This document shows, in pieces, positions 1 through 8,414 of a DNA stretch of 64,000 nt. The notes beneath the pieces are model-generated. The model was not told the DNA's origin. It searched no databases and worked only from the letters and a program-made list of their open reading frames with translations. This stretch comes from JALORV01 sp963712485. GTDB taxonomy: Bacteria > Pseudomonadota > Gammaproteobacteria > Burkholderiales > Burkholderiaceae_F. Made by a program: the position numbers and the translations under genes. The DNA lies in assembly GCA_963712485.1 (NCBI GenBank), contig CAVQID010000024.1:50020-114019 (forward strand). The letters are read 5' to 3'. The first letter of the stretch is position 1, and each line of letters opens with the position of its first letter.

Positions 1-153
1 CGTGGCCATGACGTTGTAGGCCAGGATATCGTCGATCGCCGTGACCTTGATGAACTGCGCGTCAATGCCGGCACGGGTGGCCGCATCTCGCGCGACCGCT
101 TCGAGCTTCCTGCAGTTGGCGCAGCCGGTGCCCAGGATCTTGACTGTCGTCAT
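1..153 (-). CDS. Small redox-active disulfide (thioredoxin-like) protein, 3' end cut off
   Basis: Only the first 51 residues are inside the window. They begin MTTVKILGTGCANCRKLEA, with a CXXC redox site at Cys11 and Cys14 followed by an alpha-helix-like stretch and a second beta strand (AQFIKVTAI). This is the pattern of the short thioredoxin/glutaredoxin-like family (TM0996/MTH895 type), cytoplasmic thiol-disulfide proteins of about 80 residues. The ATG overlaps the stop of the upstream permease gene (ATGA), so the two are translationally coupled. In this family, pairing with an ArsP-like permease is common. The exact redox partner is unknown. The C-terminus lies beyond base 1. Confidence 0.8.
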   Translation of the reverse strand, partial: MTTVKILGTGCANCRKLEAVARDAATRAGIDAQFIKVTAIDDILAYNVMAT

Positions 154-1607
154 GCGTGCTCTCCCTTGAGTGCAGCGGACTTGCGATTGCCGTTCAGTAC
201 CGCCAGCATCGCCGCCAAGACGACGGCAAATGCAGCCAGTCCCACGCCGATCCAAGCGAGGCCCGCCCCGTCGACCCACGCGCCATACAGTAGACCGGCA
301 ACGACACTGAACACGGCGACGAGGCCGACGTACGCGGCGGTCTTGGCGCGGCCAATCACGGCGGCCACCATCAGCATGCTCTGAAGGCTCAGCTCGGGAT
401 CGGCCATCAGGTAAGCCAAAAGAGGTCCGCGGTGCATTCCGAGGTCGAGGAACATCTGCGCGACCGGTACTTCGACCAGTGTCGGGAAGTACATGAACAC
501 ACCGAAGACCACAGCAACGGCATTGGCGAGCAGGCTGTTGTCTCCGGCGACGGTCTGGATCCATTGCGGCTGAATCAATGGCCGGATGACTCCCACCACG
601 AACACACCGATGACGAGCAGCGGAAAGATCTGCTTCACGAAGCGCCAGGTCTCCCAGAGCCACGCGTGCAGTTCATGCGCTTGAAGGCGGCTGCCGAAGT
701 ACGCCACTGTACCCAGCGCGATGGCCAGTGCTAGGACGCGGCCCGTGAGCATCAGTCCCAGCCCGTCGGAATGCGGCTCCAGGCCGGCGCCCGCGAGCAG
801 CAAGGTCAGCGCGGCCAGGCCGAGCGAGATCCACGTCCAGCGCGTGGCGCCTTCGCCGATGTTCTCCAGCCCGAGCCGCGCCGCAACGCCCACGCACACG
901 AGAAGCACGATCAGCGCGGCACCCAGCAGGCTCACCCCTTCCTCGCCCTTCGCTGCGTCGAACGGCACCCACTCGAAGAGCGCTGCCTGCCAGTCTTGCG
1001 CCGATTGAAACGGCACTTCGATGACTGTCACGGTGGCGGTCAGTGGCCACACCTTGAGCGTTCCGGCAAGAAGCACGGCCAACAGCGAAAGCAGGACGCC
1101 GGCGCCGGCGCTGCCGATGCGCGCCTCGCCGGCGAACAGGACATCGGTCCTTGCATCATGCCCCGCGTCATCACGCCAGAAGAGCAGCGCCATCAGCAGT
1201 CCGATGCCGACACCGAAGACAAGGCACAGTGCAAAGCGCGCGAACGCGAATTCAGCGCCGAGGATGCTGCCGGTATATGCGAGCGCGAGCACGTTTCCGG
1301 CGGGCGCAAAGAAGAGAAACGTGATCGCCGGGCCGAGTCCTGCGCCCTTCTTGTAGATGCCAGCAAAGAGCGGAACGATGGTGCAGGAACAGACTGCAAG
1401 CAGGGAGCCGGCTGCCGCCGCCGCTGGATACGAGACGCGTGCGGACGTCGTGCGGCCGAGCCAACGAGTGATGCTTGCCTTCGGAATCAGCGCCGCCATC
1501 GCGCCGGCGATGAAGAACGCCGGGACCAGGCAAAGCAGCACATGCGCCGCCAGATAGGCGGCGAGGTTGCCCGCGCCGCTGTTCAACAGGTGCAGGGTCT
1601 GGTTCAT
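150..1607 (-). CDS. Permease of the ArsP_1 / UPF0718 family
   Basis: Integral inner-membrane protein of 485 residues with about ten hydrophobic segments. A cysteine pair sits in the conserved motif LLAVCSCTIVPLFAGIYKKG (Cys73 and Cys75), followed by a conserved glycine-rich helix (FLFFAPAGNVLALAYTG). These are hallmarks of predicted permeases of PF03773, whose characterised member ArsP exports organoarsenicals; the substrate here is not deducible. I chose the ATG at 1607 (MNQTLHLL) because the reading frame before it is polar and lacks family character. The stop overlaps the start of the thioredoxin-like gene, suggesting one redox-linked transport unit. No ArsR-type regulator is adjacent. Confidence 0.85.
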   Translation of the reverse strand: MNQTLHLLNSGAGNLAAYLAAHVLLCLVPAFFIAGAMAALIPKASITRWLGRTTSARVSYPAAAAAGSLLAVCSCTIVPLFAGIYKKGAGLGPAITFLFFAPAGNVLALAYTGSILGAEFAFARFALCLVFGVGIGLLMALLFWRDDAGHDARTDVLFAGEARIGSAGAGVLLSLLAVLLAGTLKVWPLTATVTVIEVPFQSAQDWQAALFEWVPFDAAKGEEGVSLLGAALIVLLVCVGVAARLGLENIGEGATRWTWISLGLAALTLLLAGAGLEPHSDGLGLMLTGRVLALAIALGTVAYFGSRLQAHELHAWLWETWRFVKQIFPLLVIGVFVVGVIRPLIQPQWIQTVAGDNSLLANAVAVVFGVFMYFPTLVEVPVAQMFLDLGMHRGPLLAYLMADPELSLQSMLMVAAVIGRAKTAAYVGLVAVFSVVAGLLYGAWVDGAGLAWIGVGLAAFAVVLAAMLAVLNGNRKSAALKGEHA

Positions 1608-1735
1608 GCAGGGCGTGGCTGAATCGTGCGCAATATGGCGCGTCTGCCACAGGCTATAGATCAACAGGCCCGGCTGTCTGGCCCTGGATCAAAGCATCTG
1701 CGCTTTTTCGACGCAACTCGCAGCGCGCCTGCGGT

Positions 1736-2053
1736 TCAGATGAAACGAACCCACCAGGACTGGGCGAACTCCACGACGCCGGTTTCGGCAGGAAGTCGTT
1801 CGATTCCGGTGATGACCGCGCCGGTGCGGCCCAGCGTAATGACATCGGCATCGTAGAGCGAAGGAATCAGTTCGGGCCGCTGCGCATCGGCGGTCAGAGT
1901 CAGCTTGGCGATGCGCACGGTACGGCGCAGATGTGGATCGTCCAGCATGAAGCATTCGAGTTCGCCTTCGGTCGGCTGCTGGCGCTGCAGTTCCCGGTCG
2001 GGCAGTTTGCGGCCGTGCCGGCGCGTACGCAGAACCGAGAAGCGGACCGGCAC
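1736..2053 (-). CDS. Hypothetical protein, second gene of LexA-boxed pair
   Basis: Not recognised. A GTG at 2053 gives 105 residues: a basic N-terminal part (VLRTRRHGRKLPDREL), then an acidic-hydrophobic C-terminal half containing AKLTLTADAQRPELIPSLYD and ending AQSWWVRFI. It has no signal peptide or membrane segment. It lies 49 bases after the stop of the gene at 2103-2381 and reads in a different frame. It is probably co-transcribed from the LexA-boxed promoter. Because frame breaks are common in this window, the two could be halves of one gene, but both ends look natural. The start codon is uncertain, since no Shine-Dalgarno is evident. Confidence 0.5.
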   Translation of the reverse strand: MPVRFSVLRTRRHGRKLPDRELQRQQPTEGELECFMLDDPHLRRTVRIAKLTLTADAQRPELIPSLYDADVITLGRTGAVITGIERLPAETGVVEFAQSWWVRFI

Positions 2054-2102
2054 GGCAGACTCGCGGGTCCGTTGCAGCTGCAGTTGAAGGAGGACTGCTG
2101 GG

Positions 2103-2381
2103 CTACGGCGCAGGGAGGACGTAGGTGTCCCCGGCGACCGGCTGTCCGTCACGCGAGACACGCCATGTGACCGTGACGAGGCGGGAGCCGAGGGATTCGC
2201 GCCACGCACGAACCTGGTAGCAATGAAACGTCGCATCGAAGCGGCCCTGGCGCTGGGCCTGTCGCACGGCGTCGCGCACTGCCGAGGTCAGGAATCGGGC
2301 CTCGGTTGCATCGACGAGGTCGAGCGCCTCGAACTCGCGATAGAGGAGGGTGCCGCCGCCGAACTGCGATACTGTATGCAT
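2103..2381 (-). CDS. Hypothetical protein under a LexA box
   Basis: Unknown 92-residue soluble protein starting MHTVSQFGGGTLLYREFEAL. It has an acidic-helical middle (DLVDATEARFLTSAVRDAV) and a strand-rich C-terminus (SRLVTVTWRVSRDGQPVAGD). I recognise no family. The ATG at 2381 lies inside a near-consensus LexA operator (2370-2389), and a plausible promoter (TTGCCA, 17 bases, TACGGT) would start transcription almost at the A of the ATG. The frame stays open upstream to 2474, but that extension would put the operator inside the gene, so I prefer 2381. The gene behind is 1736-2053. The placement suggests DNA-damage induction; function is unknown. Confidence 0.6.
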   Translation of the reverse strand: MHTVSQFGGGTLLYREFEALDLVDATEARFLTSAVRDAVRQAQRQGRFDATFHCYQVRAWRESLGSRLVTVTWRVSRDGQPVAGDTYVLPAP

Positions 2382-2389
2382 ATACAGTA
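2370..2389. promoter_or_regulatory. LexA (SOS) operator
   Basis: TACTGTATGCATATACAGTA matches the E. coli LexA consensus at 18 of 20 positions, with the two mismatches in the middle, and keeps the essential CTGT-N8-ACAG core. It overlaps the start codon of the minus-strand gene at 2103-2381 and abuts its predicted -10 element. A LexA dimer here would block that promoter directly. Confidence 0.8.
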
Positions 2390-2417
2390 CCGTAGCGCAC
2401 GCAGGAAGAATTGGCAA
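2389..2417 (-). promoter_or_regulatory. Predicted promoter of the LexA-boxed gene pair
   Basis: Reading the minus strand, TTGCCA (2412-2417) is followed by 17 bases and TACGGT (2389-2394). The -35 is good; the -10 is weak (T, A and final T conserved). Initiation about seven bases downstream would fall at roughly 2381-2383, making a leaderless or nearly leaderless transcript. This is inferred from spacing only. Confidence 0.35.
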
Positions 2418-2457
2418 GCGCGCTGTGGCGGCAACGACCGGTCGATAGCGGGCAATG

Positions 2458-2646
2458 TCAGTGCCTGGATGCAAATCTTCGGTTCCGCTGCACCGGACGT
2501 CCGTGAGTCGCCGGGGCCCGCCGGCGGCGATCGGTCGTCCGGCGTCGCCCCTCCGGGAACAGCGCGAACGGGTCGCTCGCCGGAAAGGTGCCCTTAAGCG
2601 CCTCGTCGAGCTTCTCGTCCAGAGTCGGCAGTCTGCGCCTGCTCAT
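2458..2646 (-). CDS. Small conserved hypothetical protein with TFPASDP motif
   Basis: A 62-residue cytoplasmic protein: MSRRRLPTLDEKLDEALKGT followed by FPASDPFAL and a very basic tail. Short proteins containing a variant of LDEALKxTFPASDPxAV are widespread in proteobacteria and have no assigned function. The ATG at 2646 overlaps the TGA of the ferredoxin/IscA gene (ATGA), so translation is coupled to an iron-sulfur gene. That linkage is the only clue to role. An earlier in-frame start at 2673 exists but would overlap the upstream gene more deeply. Confidence 0.6.
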   Translation of the reverse strand: MSRRRLPTLDEKLDEALKGTFPASDPFALFPEGRRRTTDRRRRAPATHGRPVQRNRRFASRH

Positions 2647-3261
2647 ACCGCGAAGCTTTCGCCGCAGCCGCAACTGCGACTTACGTTCGGGTTGTCAAAT
2701 CGCACTCGCCGCGCGAGTCCGTCGTCCACCAGGTCGAGCGTCGTGCCCGCCACGTAAGGCAGGCTCGCCGCATCGACGACGATGCGCACGCCATGGGACT
2801 CGAAGACGTGGTCGTCATCATCGATGGCGTCGGCGGGATTGACGCGGTAAGCAAATCCCGAGCATCCGGCTGCCTTCACTGCAAGGCGCACCGCGACCGC
2901 GCCCGGTCGGCCGCGCGAGTTGCTCCGCGAAGTGCTTCGCGGCGCGCGTGCTCACCGAGACGGGTGCAATGCGTTCGAGCCGCGCAGCCTCTAGATGCGG
3001 CACCTCGACGAGCAGATCGCGTGCAATGCCTTCGACCTGACATGCGAGGCGCGCACCGGGGCCGCTCTCGTCGGCCCGGTCGAGCAGGTCCAGTTCATGC
3101 ACGCTTGCGGGACGCAGTCGCTCGAAGCCCTCCCGGACAACCACTCGACAACTTGAACACGACAGCACGCCGCCACAATCGTGGGCTATGTCGACGCCGT
3201 CCCGCAGCAGACGGTCGAGCAGCACTTCGCCTTCATCAAGGCTGACACGAAGAGGTTTCAT
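2643..3261 (-). CDS. [2Fe-2S] ferredoxin fused to an IscA/HesB-type carrier, with one frame break
   Basis: The N-terminal half is a plant-type/ISC-like ferredoxin domain with cluster cysteines at about residues 29, 35, 38 and 74 (HDCGGVLSCSSC ... RLACQVE). With no stop or start in between, it runs into an A-type carrier: VSTRAAKHFAEQLA, then, after a one-base break near 2905-2915, GRPGAVAVRLAVKAAGCSGF and the C-terminal SCGCGESF. All three carrier cysteines are present. Removing one base restores a fusion of about 205 residues, so I treat it as a real gene with an error or recent indel. Role: electron transfer plus Fe-S cluster carriage in cluster assembly. The stop overlaps the small TFPASDP gene. 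Confidence 0.7.
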
Positions 3262-3428
3262 GAGCGTTAGGACCGGTTTGTCCGCCTTCGGTTCATGACC
3301 GCCGAAGAGCCAGTCTCGCCGGACCGTCCAAGGCGATAGCACTGTCTGCCGGAGGGTTGATGCTCGAAGCACTAGGCACTGCGCAATGATCGTCCAAGCG
3401 CCGGATGCCGCGAACCCCCCGCACGGCC

Positions 3429-4259
3429 CTACTCGGGCTTGCGACAGAGCAGCTGTATCGGGTGCGTGCGGCCTTCTTCGATGTTCCGTGCAGCGTTGCG
3501 CACCTTCTGCCCGGCGCTCGCGCCCATCAGGATGTGCGTTCCGAGCGGCGGCAATGTTCCCGCCTCGGCCTTCTCGATCACCGTGCGGTAGCCGGCGAGG
3601 TACTTTTCGCCGGTATCCTCGACCTCGATCGACTTGAAACCGGTGTCCCGCAGGATGGTTTGCGTCTCTGCTGTCGTAATCAGATACGCGCCGGAGCCAT
3701 CCTCTGACCATGGCACGGGGTAGAGCGGATTGCCACGAGGCCCCAGGCCGTGTTCGGTGAGTGCGAAGAAGGCGCCCGGCTTGAGCACGCGGTAAGCCTC
3801 GCCGAAGAAGGCGCGCCGATCGGCCACGTTCATCGTCACGTGCTGCGCATACGCACCATCGAAATGCGCATCCGGATAGGGCAGTTGCTGGCCGTCGCCA
3901 TGCTGGATTTCGACCTTGTCCTGCATCCGCAGCAGCGCCGTCAGCTTGTTTGCCGCCACGACGAAGGGTTCGGTGATGTCGACGCCGCTCACCCTGCACC
4001 CGAATCGTTTCGCGATGTATCGCGCCGGTCCGCCGAGCCCGCAACCGATGTCGAGTATGTGGTCCCCTGGCCGGATCGGCAGCTGATCCGCCAGTTCCAC
4101 GGTCGCCGGAAAGCCACGCGCGTGAAAGTGATCGACGGGCGCGAGGTCTTCGACCGTCAGGGCTTCCAGCGGCTTCGACGTCTTCTTCAGGGCCGACATG
4201 ATCAACCCGTAGATGTCGCCACGACCCCAATGGTCCGCGATCGCCTGTGCGTCGGTCAT
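3429..4259 (-). CDS. Class I SAM-dependent methyltransferase
   Basis: Cytoplasmic methyltransferase of about 276 residues. Motif I is ILDIGCGLGGPARYIAKRFG, the acidic motif is VSGVDITEPF, and the post-I region is HGDGQQLPYPDAHFDGAY. The lay-out (N-terminal helix region, then Rossmann fold, then a C-terminal cap) resembles the sarcosine/dimethylglycine and tocopherol-type small-molecule N/C-methyltransferases; the substrate is unknown. AGGAG at 4266-4270 sits directly against the first ATG (4265) but six bases before the second (4259), so I chose 4259. It stands alone. Confidence 0.85.
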   Translation of the reverse strand: MTDAQAIADHWGRGDIYGLIMSALKKTSKPLEALTVEDLAPVDHFHARGFPATVELADQLPIRPGDHILDIGCGLGGPARYIAKRFGCRVSGVDITEPFVVAANKLTALLRMQDKVEIQHGDGQQLPYPDAHFDGAYAQHVTMNVADRRAFFGEAYRVLKPGAFFALTEHGLGPRGNPLYPVPWSEDGSGAYLITTAETQTILRDTGFKSIEVEDTGEKYLAGYRTVIEKAEAGTLPPLGTHILMGASAGQKVRNAARNIEEGRTHPIQLLCRKPE

Positions 4260-4599
4260 CTGCATCTCCTTGCTTCCATCGGGCTCCCGGTCGCCAGGCG
4301 CCTCGCTGGAGCGGTGCGCGTGCTGCGGATGGGGAGAGCGCTCCAGCCGATACCATCTGGCGCTTCGCCCAGCCTGTCAATATCCCTTGAATTTTTTTGT
4401 GTCGAAGCGGGCAGCGGCCCCGCGTCCATCGCGGCGCTTTTTGCGCGGCGGGCCGTCGCCGGCCTGATGAGTACCGTTCATCGTCTCGAGCTTCGGTCTT
4501 GGCATGCAAATGAGCGGGAATGAAGCCGTTTTTTGCACGCTGGAGGGCCGCGGCGATGATGCAGGCTGGCATTGGACCGCCTTTTCTCGTGGAGTCCTT
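4260..4599. other. Divergent intergenic region
   Basis: About 340 bases between a minus-strand methyltransferase and a plus-strand small membrane gene. It contains the methyltransferase ribosome binding site (4266-4270) and one AT-rich run (around 4385-4402) that could serve a promoter. I see no gene, repeat or RNA motif in it. Confidence 0.5.
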
Positions 4600-4752
4600 A
4601 TGCCGATGCCAACCTCACCTGCAGATCCGCAACGCGAGCAAATGGCCTGCGAGCAGATCGAAGACCATGGCGCGACCCGCGGACTGATCTATGCCACTCT
4701 GATCGGCGTGCTCTTCTGGTTAATGGCGCTCGGGGCCTGGAAACTGGTCTGA
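4600..4752 (+). CDS. Small single-pass membrane protein
   Basis: A 50-residue protein: a polar N-terminal half (MPMPTSPADPQREQMACEQI), then one membrane helix (LIYATLIGVLFWLMALGAW) and two closing residues. GTGGAG lies about eight bases before the ATG. It is a short bitopic inner-membrane protein with no recognised family. The open frame extends to 4504, but the extra residues are not membrane- or signal-like. Function unknown. Confidence 0.5.
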   Translation: MPMPTSPADPQREQMACEQIEDHGATRGLIYATLIGVLFWLMALGAWKLV

Positions 4753-4851
4753 GTCCACCAGCTTCTGGGCTTCGAGCACGCTGCACGCGGAGTGCAACCT
4801 CCCGGCGCAGGTTGCGGGCCCGCTCTCCCTGGCGTCGCAACAGTTCCGGTT

Positions 4852-5213
4852 TCAGAGCGGCATGCGGACAAACATCCGCACCGACCCCAGGTCCTTGAAC
4901 CCCAGCGCGGCGATAGACGGAGTGGCCGGCCGCGGAAGACTGCAGAACACCGACGCGATAGCCGAGGGTGAAAGCCGCTCGTAGCGCCTCGGCGGTGGCG
5001 TGAGCGCCGAGACCCTTGCCGCGTTCTGTCCGGCAGTGTCGACACTGAGTAGATTCCGGCCAGTCCGTCCGCCAGATAAAGGAGCGAGGTGCTGACGGCT
5101 GGCCATCGCGCAGGACGGCGAAGAACTGAGTCTGCGCGGTGGGCGCCATAGCGTAGGAGCATAGGCTGCTCGATCGCCCAGTTGACCCCGATTCAGGCGC
5201 GCGCACTCCGCGC
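4852..5213 (-). pseudogene. GNAT-family N-acetyltransferase, frame broken several times
   Basis: Pieces of one acetyltransferase appear in order in three frames. They are TQFFAVLRDGQ, then STSLLYLADGLAGIYSVSTL, then the acetyl-CoA-binding loop and helix RGKGLGAHATAEALRAAF with GYRVGVLQSSAAGHSVYRR, then the C-terminal strand LGFKDLGSVRMFVRMPL. The RGxGLGA acetyl-CoA P-loop and the closing YRRxGF motif are diagnostic of GNAT enzymes. At least three one-base breaks separate the pieces within 350 bases. The pieces themselves are well conserved, so sequencing error and recent decay are both possible. Acceptor substrate unknown. Confidence 0.65.
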
Positions 5214-5258
5214 GCTAAGCTGGCTTTAGGGTCCTGTGCGGACCCGGAGCGTGCGACC

Positions 5259-6891
5259 ATGCAGCGAGCCGATGGAGCGCCGGAAGAACGCTTGGCCCTG
5301 CAGCGACATGAGACGCTGGTACAGGCACTGATGCGGCCGGGCGTCCTTGCTGCGCCGGGCGACCGCGTCGAGCGCATCGACACGCACGTCTCGACCGTGC
5401 TGCTCGCTGGTGCACATGCCTACAAACTGCGCAAGCCGGTCAACCTTGGCTTCCTCGATTTTTCGACGCTCGAAAAACGTCGACGCGATTGCGAGGAAGA
5501 GATCCGGCTGAATCGCCGGACGGCGCCGCAGCTCTACGAAGAAGTGGTTGCCGTCCAGGGAACGGTGTCGGACCCGCACATCGTCAGCGCTGCCGGACCG
5601 GGCGTGAAAGAGCCGCTCGAATACGCGGTGCGGATGCAGCGATTCGATCCGTGCATGACGCTTGATCGGCTGGCACCGCGCGACGAACTGACTCCTGCGT
5701 TGATCGAAGAACTCGCTGAAGCCGTTGCGCGCCTGCACGCTTCCGCGCGGCGGGCCCCGCCGGACCTGGGTACCGTGCAGACGGTCGAACGCTGGACCAG
5801 CGACAACCTCGCGGCAATTCGCGCCGACGTGCTGTCGGCGGCCGACCGTGCGCGAATCGACGCGCTGGCGCGCTGGTCGCAGGCCGAGTTGAGTCGTCAT
5901 CGCGAGCCTATCGAGCAGCGTGCGCGCCGACGGCTTCGTGCGCGAATGCCATGGCGACCTGCATCTGGGCAACATCGTGCTGCTCGGAAACTCACCGGTG
6001 CTGTTCGATGCGATCGAGTTCAACGCCGACCTGCGGTTCATCGACGTCATCAGCGACGTGGCCTTCACCTTCATGGACCTTGTGGATCATGGGCTCGAGA
6101 ACCACGCGTGGCGGTTCATCGGCGCGTACCTGGAGATCACCGGCGACTACGATGGGCTGAAGCTGCTGCGGCTCTACTCGGTCTATCGGGCGCTGGTGCG
6201 TGCGAAGGTGGCGCTGATCCGTCTGCACCAGCCCAACCTGTCGCACCATGGCAGGCTGCGAGAGCACACCTCGTTCGAGCACTACCTGCGGCTCGCCGAG
6301 CGGTTGCGCGAGCCCGGCTGCCTCGTGCTTGCGGCAATGAGCGGGCTTTCGGGGTCGGGAAAGTCAACGGCGGCCCGCACCCTGGCGGCGGCGCTCGGCG
6401 GCGTACGGATCCGTTCCGATGTCGAACGCAAGCGGCTTCATGGACTGACTAGCGCAGCAGAGTCCGCCGGCCGCATCTACTCGGTCGAAGCCAATGCCCG
6501 GACCTACGATCGGCTGGCCCTTCTGGCCGAGTCCGTGCTACGCGCTGAAGTGCCGGTCGTCATCGATGCGGCCTGCCTGAAGCGCGATGAGCGCAGCCGG
6601 TTCGAATGGATCGCCGCAGGCTTGCATGCGATCTTCGTGCTCGTTGTCTGCGAGGCGCCAGTCGATGTCCTGCGTTCGCGCCTGCAGTTGCGCGCAGCCA
6701 CGCATGACGATGCTTCCGAGGCCACCGTCGATGTACTCGAGCGGCAAGTGGGCTGGCGGGAGCCCCTCGACGCCGCTGAGCTTCAGAGGGCAACAATCCT
6801 TGACACGTCGGCGGGCCTCGACGAGGTCGAACGTCGCTGTCTCGAACTCGCCCACGCGTTGCGTGCGCGTCCAGCCACCGTCGCAGCATAG
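5259..6891 (+). CDS. Bifunctional aminoglycoside-phosphotransferase-like / P-loop ATPase protein, one frame break
   Basis: A two-domain kinase-like protein of about 543 residues. The N-terminal half is APH/choline-kinase-like: HAYKLRKPVNLGFLDF supplies the ATP-site lysine, ECHGDLHLGNIVL the catalytic loop, and LFDAIEFN the metal site. The C-terminal half has a Walker A (SGLSGSGKSTAARTLA) and resembles gluconate-kinase/zeta-toxin-like P-loop kinases (VIDAACLKRDERSRF). The two halves are in different frames: one extra base near 5917 separates EPIEQ from VRADGFVREC. Without it the protein is continuous and of the usual length for this fused family. Substrate unknown; it is monocistronic. Confidence 0.75.
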
Positions 6892-6975
6892 AGGCTCAAA
6901 GGCGGCGGACGACGAGATGCGCTGCGACGGACGGTACGCGAAGCTGCGCAGCCGCGAGGCTTTCCGCACGGACGT

Positions 6976-7707
6976 CTATACGCCCGTCAGCGTCAGCAGG
7001 ATGTCCGCGTACCAGGCGCAGTTGAGACCCAGTGCCTCATCGAGGACAAGGTCACGCGTGCCGACGTCGATGCGCGCTGAATGAACGCCCAGCACGGTCC
7101 ACGGCAGGTCGTTGCTAACGGACGGCGCGGTCCGCGCCATCAAGACAGGAGCGCCACTGGTGCCGCGATGCGTGCGCGCATCGGTGAGAAAGTAGCCCTT
7201 GCCCTGGAAGCGAAGCCCGTATGACGAGGCGATCACGGCATGGCGCACCACCGGAAGGTGATGCAGGGTGTCGTGGAAGCCGAGCGGAAAGCAGACGATC
7301 AGCAGCGGCGTGCCCACGGGAGGCGGCTCGTCCACCTCGAGGTGTTCCGGCGTGAACGCGCGGTACGCCATCGTCGCCGGCAACGCCGCGCGCTCGAGCT
7401 CGATGACGGCGACGTCGATGCCGCCGGCGCTATCCGTGCCCTGGCGCCAGAGGCTCTTGCCGTCGCGGTACAGCGGCACGGAAAAGCCTATCGATGCCGC
7501 GAGGTTCGCGGCATCGGTGTGCAGTTCGATCTCTATGCGATCGGGATGATGTCCGCTCGGCTCATCGATCATCACATGCCGGCTGGTGACGAGGAACAGG
7601 CGCCGCCCGCGCTCGAAGAAGAAGCCGCTTGCGTTCGTCAGCAGCGACTGGCCATCGAAGGTCGAAACACGCGCTGCAGTAAGCAGCATGCCTTCGAGGG
7701 CCGGCAT
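6976..7707 (-). CDS. Trypsin-like serine protease family protein
   Basis: About 243 residues with all three elements of an S1-type triad: His in LFLVTSRHVMID, Asp in SAGGIDVAVIEL, and Ser in THRGTSGAPVLM (the GxSGxP form). There is no signal peptide from the ATG at 7707 (MPALEGMLL), so it would act in the cytoplasm unless a start further upstream is used. It follows an unknown gene on the same strand after eight bases and is probably in one operon with it. Intracellular trypsin-like proteins of this kind are often signalling or effector proteases; the target is unknown. Confidence 0.75.
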   Translation of the reverse strand: MPALEGMLLTAARVSTFDGQSLLTNASGFFFERGRRLFLVTSRHVMIDEPSGHHPDRIEIELHTDAANLAASIGFSVPLYRDGKSLWRQGTDSAGGIDVAVIELERAALPATMAYRAFTPEHLEVDEPPPVGTPLLIVCFPLGFHDTLHHLPVVRHAVIASSYGLRFQGKGYFLTDARTHRGTSGAPVLMARTAPSVSNDLPWTVLGVHSARIDVGTRDLVLDEALGLNCAWYADILLTLTGV

Positions 7708-7715
7708 CGGACTCG

Positions 7716-8414
7716 TCACCCCAGAGGGGCCGCTACGCGCGCGAGCAGCGCCTCGAAGTGTTGCGCACCTTCGGCGAAATTCGCTACCGGAACCGCGCGC
7801 ATCCGTGTTTTCGAACTCGAAGACCAGCCATGGCACTCGGCCAGAGGCGTGAACTCGTTCGGTGTGGCGTCAACGTCGAGCAGGTCATCGGTGCCGAGCA
7901 GGACATAACGGCCGGCGCCTTCGGGCACGCCGGCGAGCAGGACGAAGGCCAAGAGTGCCTGCGAGTCGCGCACGCGACAGCCGATGAAGCGCTCGATCGC
8001 CGCGCAGCCGCGCTTGACAGAACTGCCGACCCGCGGCTTGCCCTTGGGATCCGTCAGCGCGCGGGCCGCTGCACCGGGCGTGCCGGCGGATTCCGAGCTG
8101 AGTGCGTAGCGCGCTTCCAGGTCGGTCGCGAGCGCCCCGAGTTGTTCGGTCACGCGCGCCTCGAGCAAGACTTCGCTGTGTGCGCGCCGGCGACGCACCG
8201 TCAGCGCGCGCGTGGGCAGGCGTGCCTTGATCCGTTCCTCGACGTCCGCTGCGGTCTCGTTGTTGATGCGCCCATTTTCACGCTGGGTCTGCAGGTTCTC
8301 GAGCAACGTGACCAGCTGCTTTTCGTCCAGCGCTGCCAGGCGTTCTTCCGACCACACCAGCTGGGAGGGCGGCGTGTAGACCGGCTTGGCCGGCTGTTTC
8401 TTGTGTTTGCTCAT
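7716..8414 (-). CDS. Hypothetical protein, operon partner of the protease
   Basis: About 232 residues beginning MSKHKKQPAKPVYTPPSQLV. It has a charged, helix-rich N-terminal part with likely coiled-coil (EKQLVTLLENLQTQRENGRI) and a more globular C-terminal part (AFVLLAGVPEGAGRYVLLGT). No family is recognised. The C-terminal domain reads like a small alpha/beta fold. The immediate spacing to the trypsin-like gene suggests that one product may be substrate, inhibitor or adaptor for the other, which is inference only. The ATG at 8414 was chosen because the frame upstream is low-complexity. Confidence 0.55.
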   Translation of the reverse strand: MSKHKKQPAKPVYTPPSQLVWSEERLAALDEKQLVTLLENLQTQRENGRINNETAADVEERIKARLPTRALTVRRRRAHSEVLLEARVTEQLGALATDLEARYALSSESAGTPGAAARALTDPKGKPRVGSSVKRGCAAIERFIGCRVRDSQALLAFVLLAGVPEGAGRYVLLGTDDLLDVDATPNEFTPLAECHGWSSSSKTRMRAVPVANFAEGAQHFEALLARVAAPLG

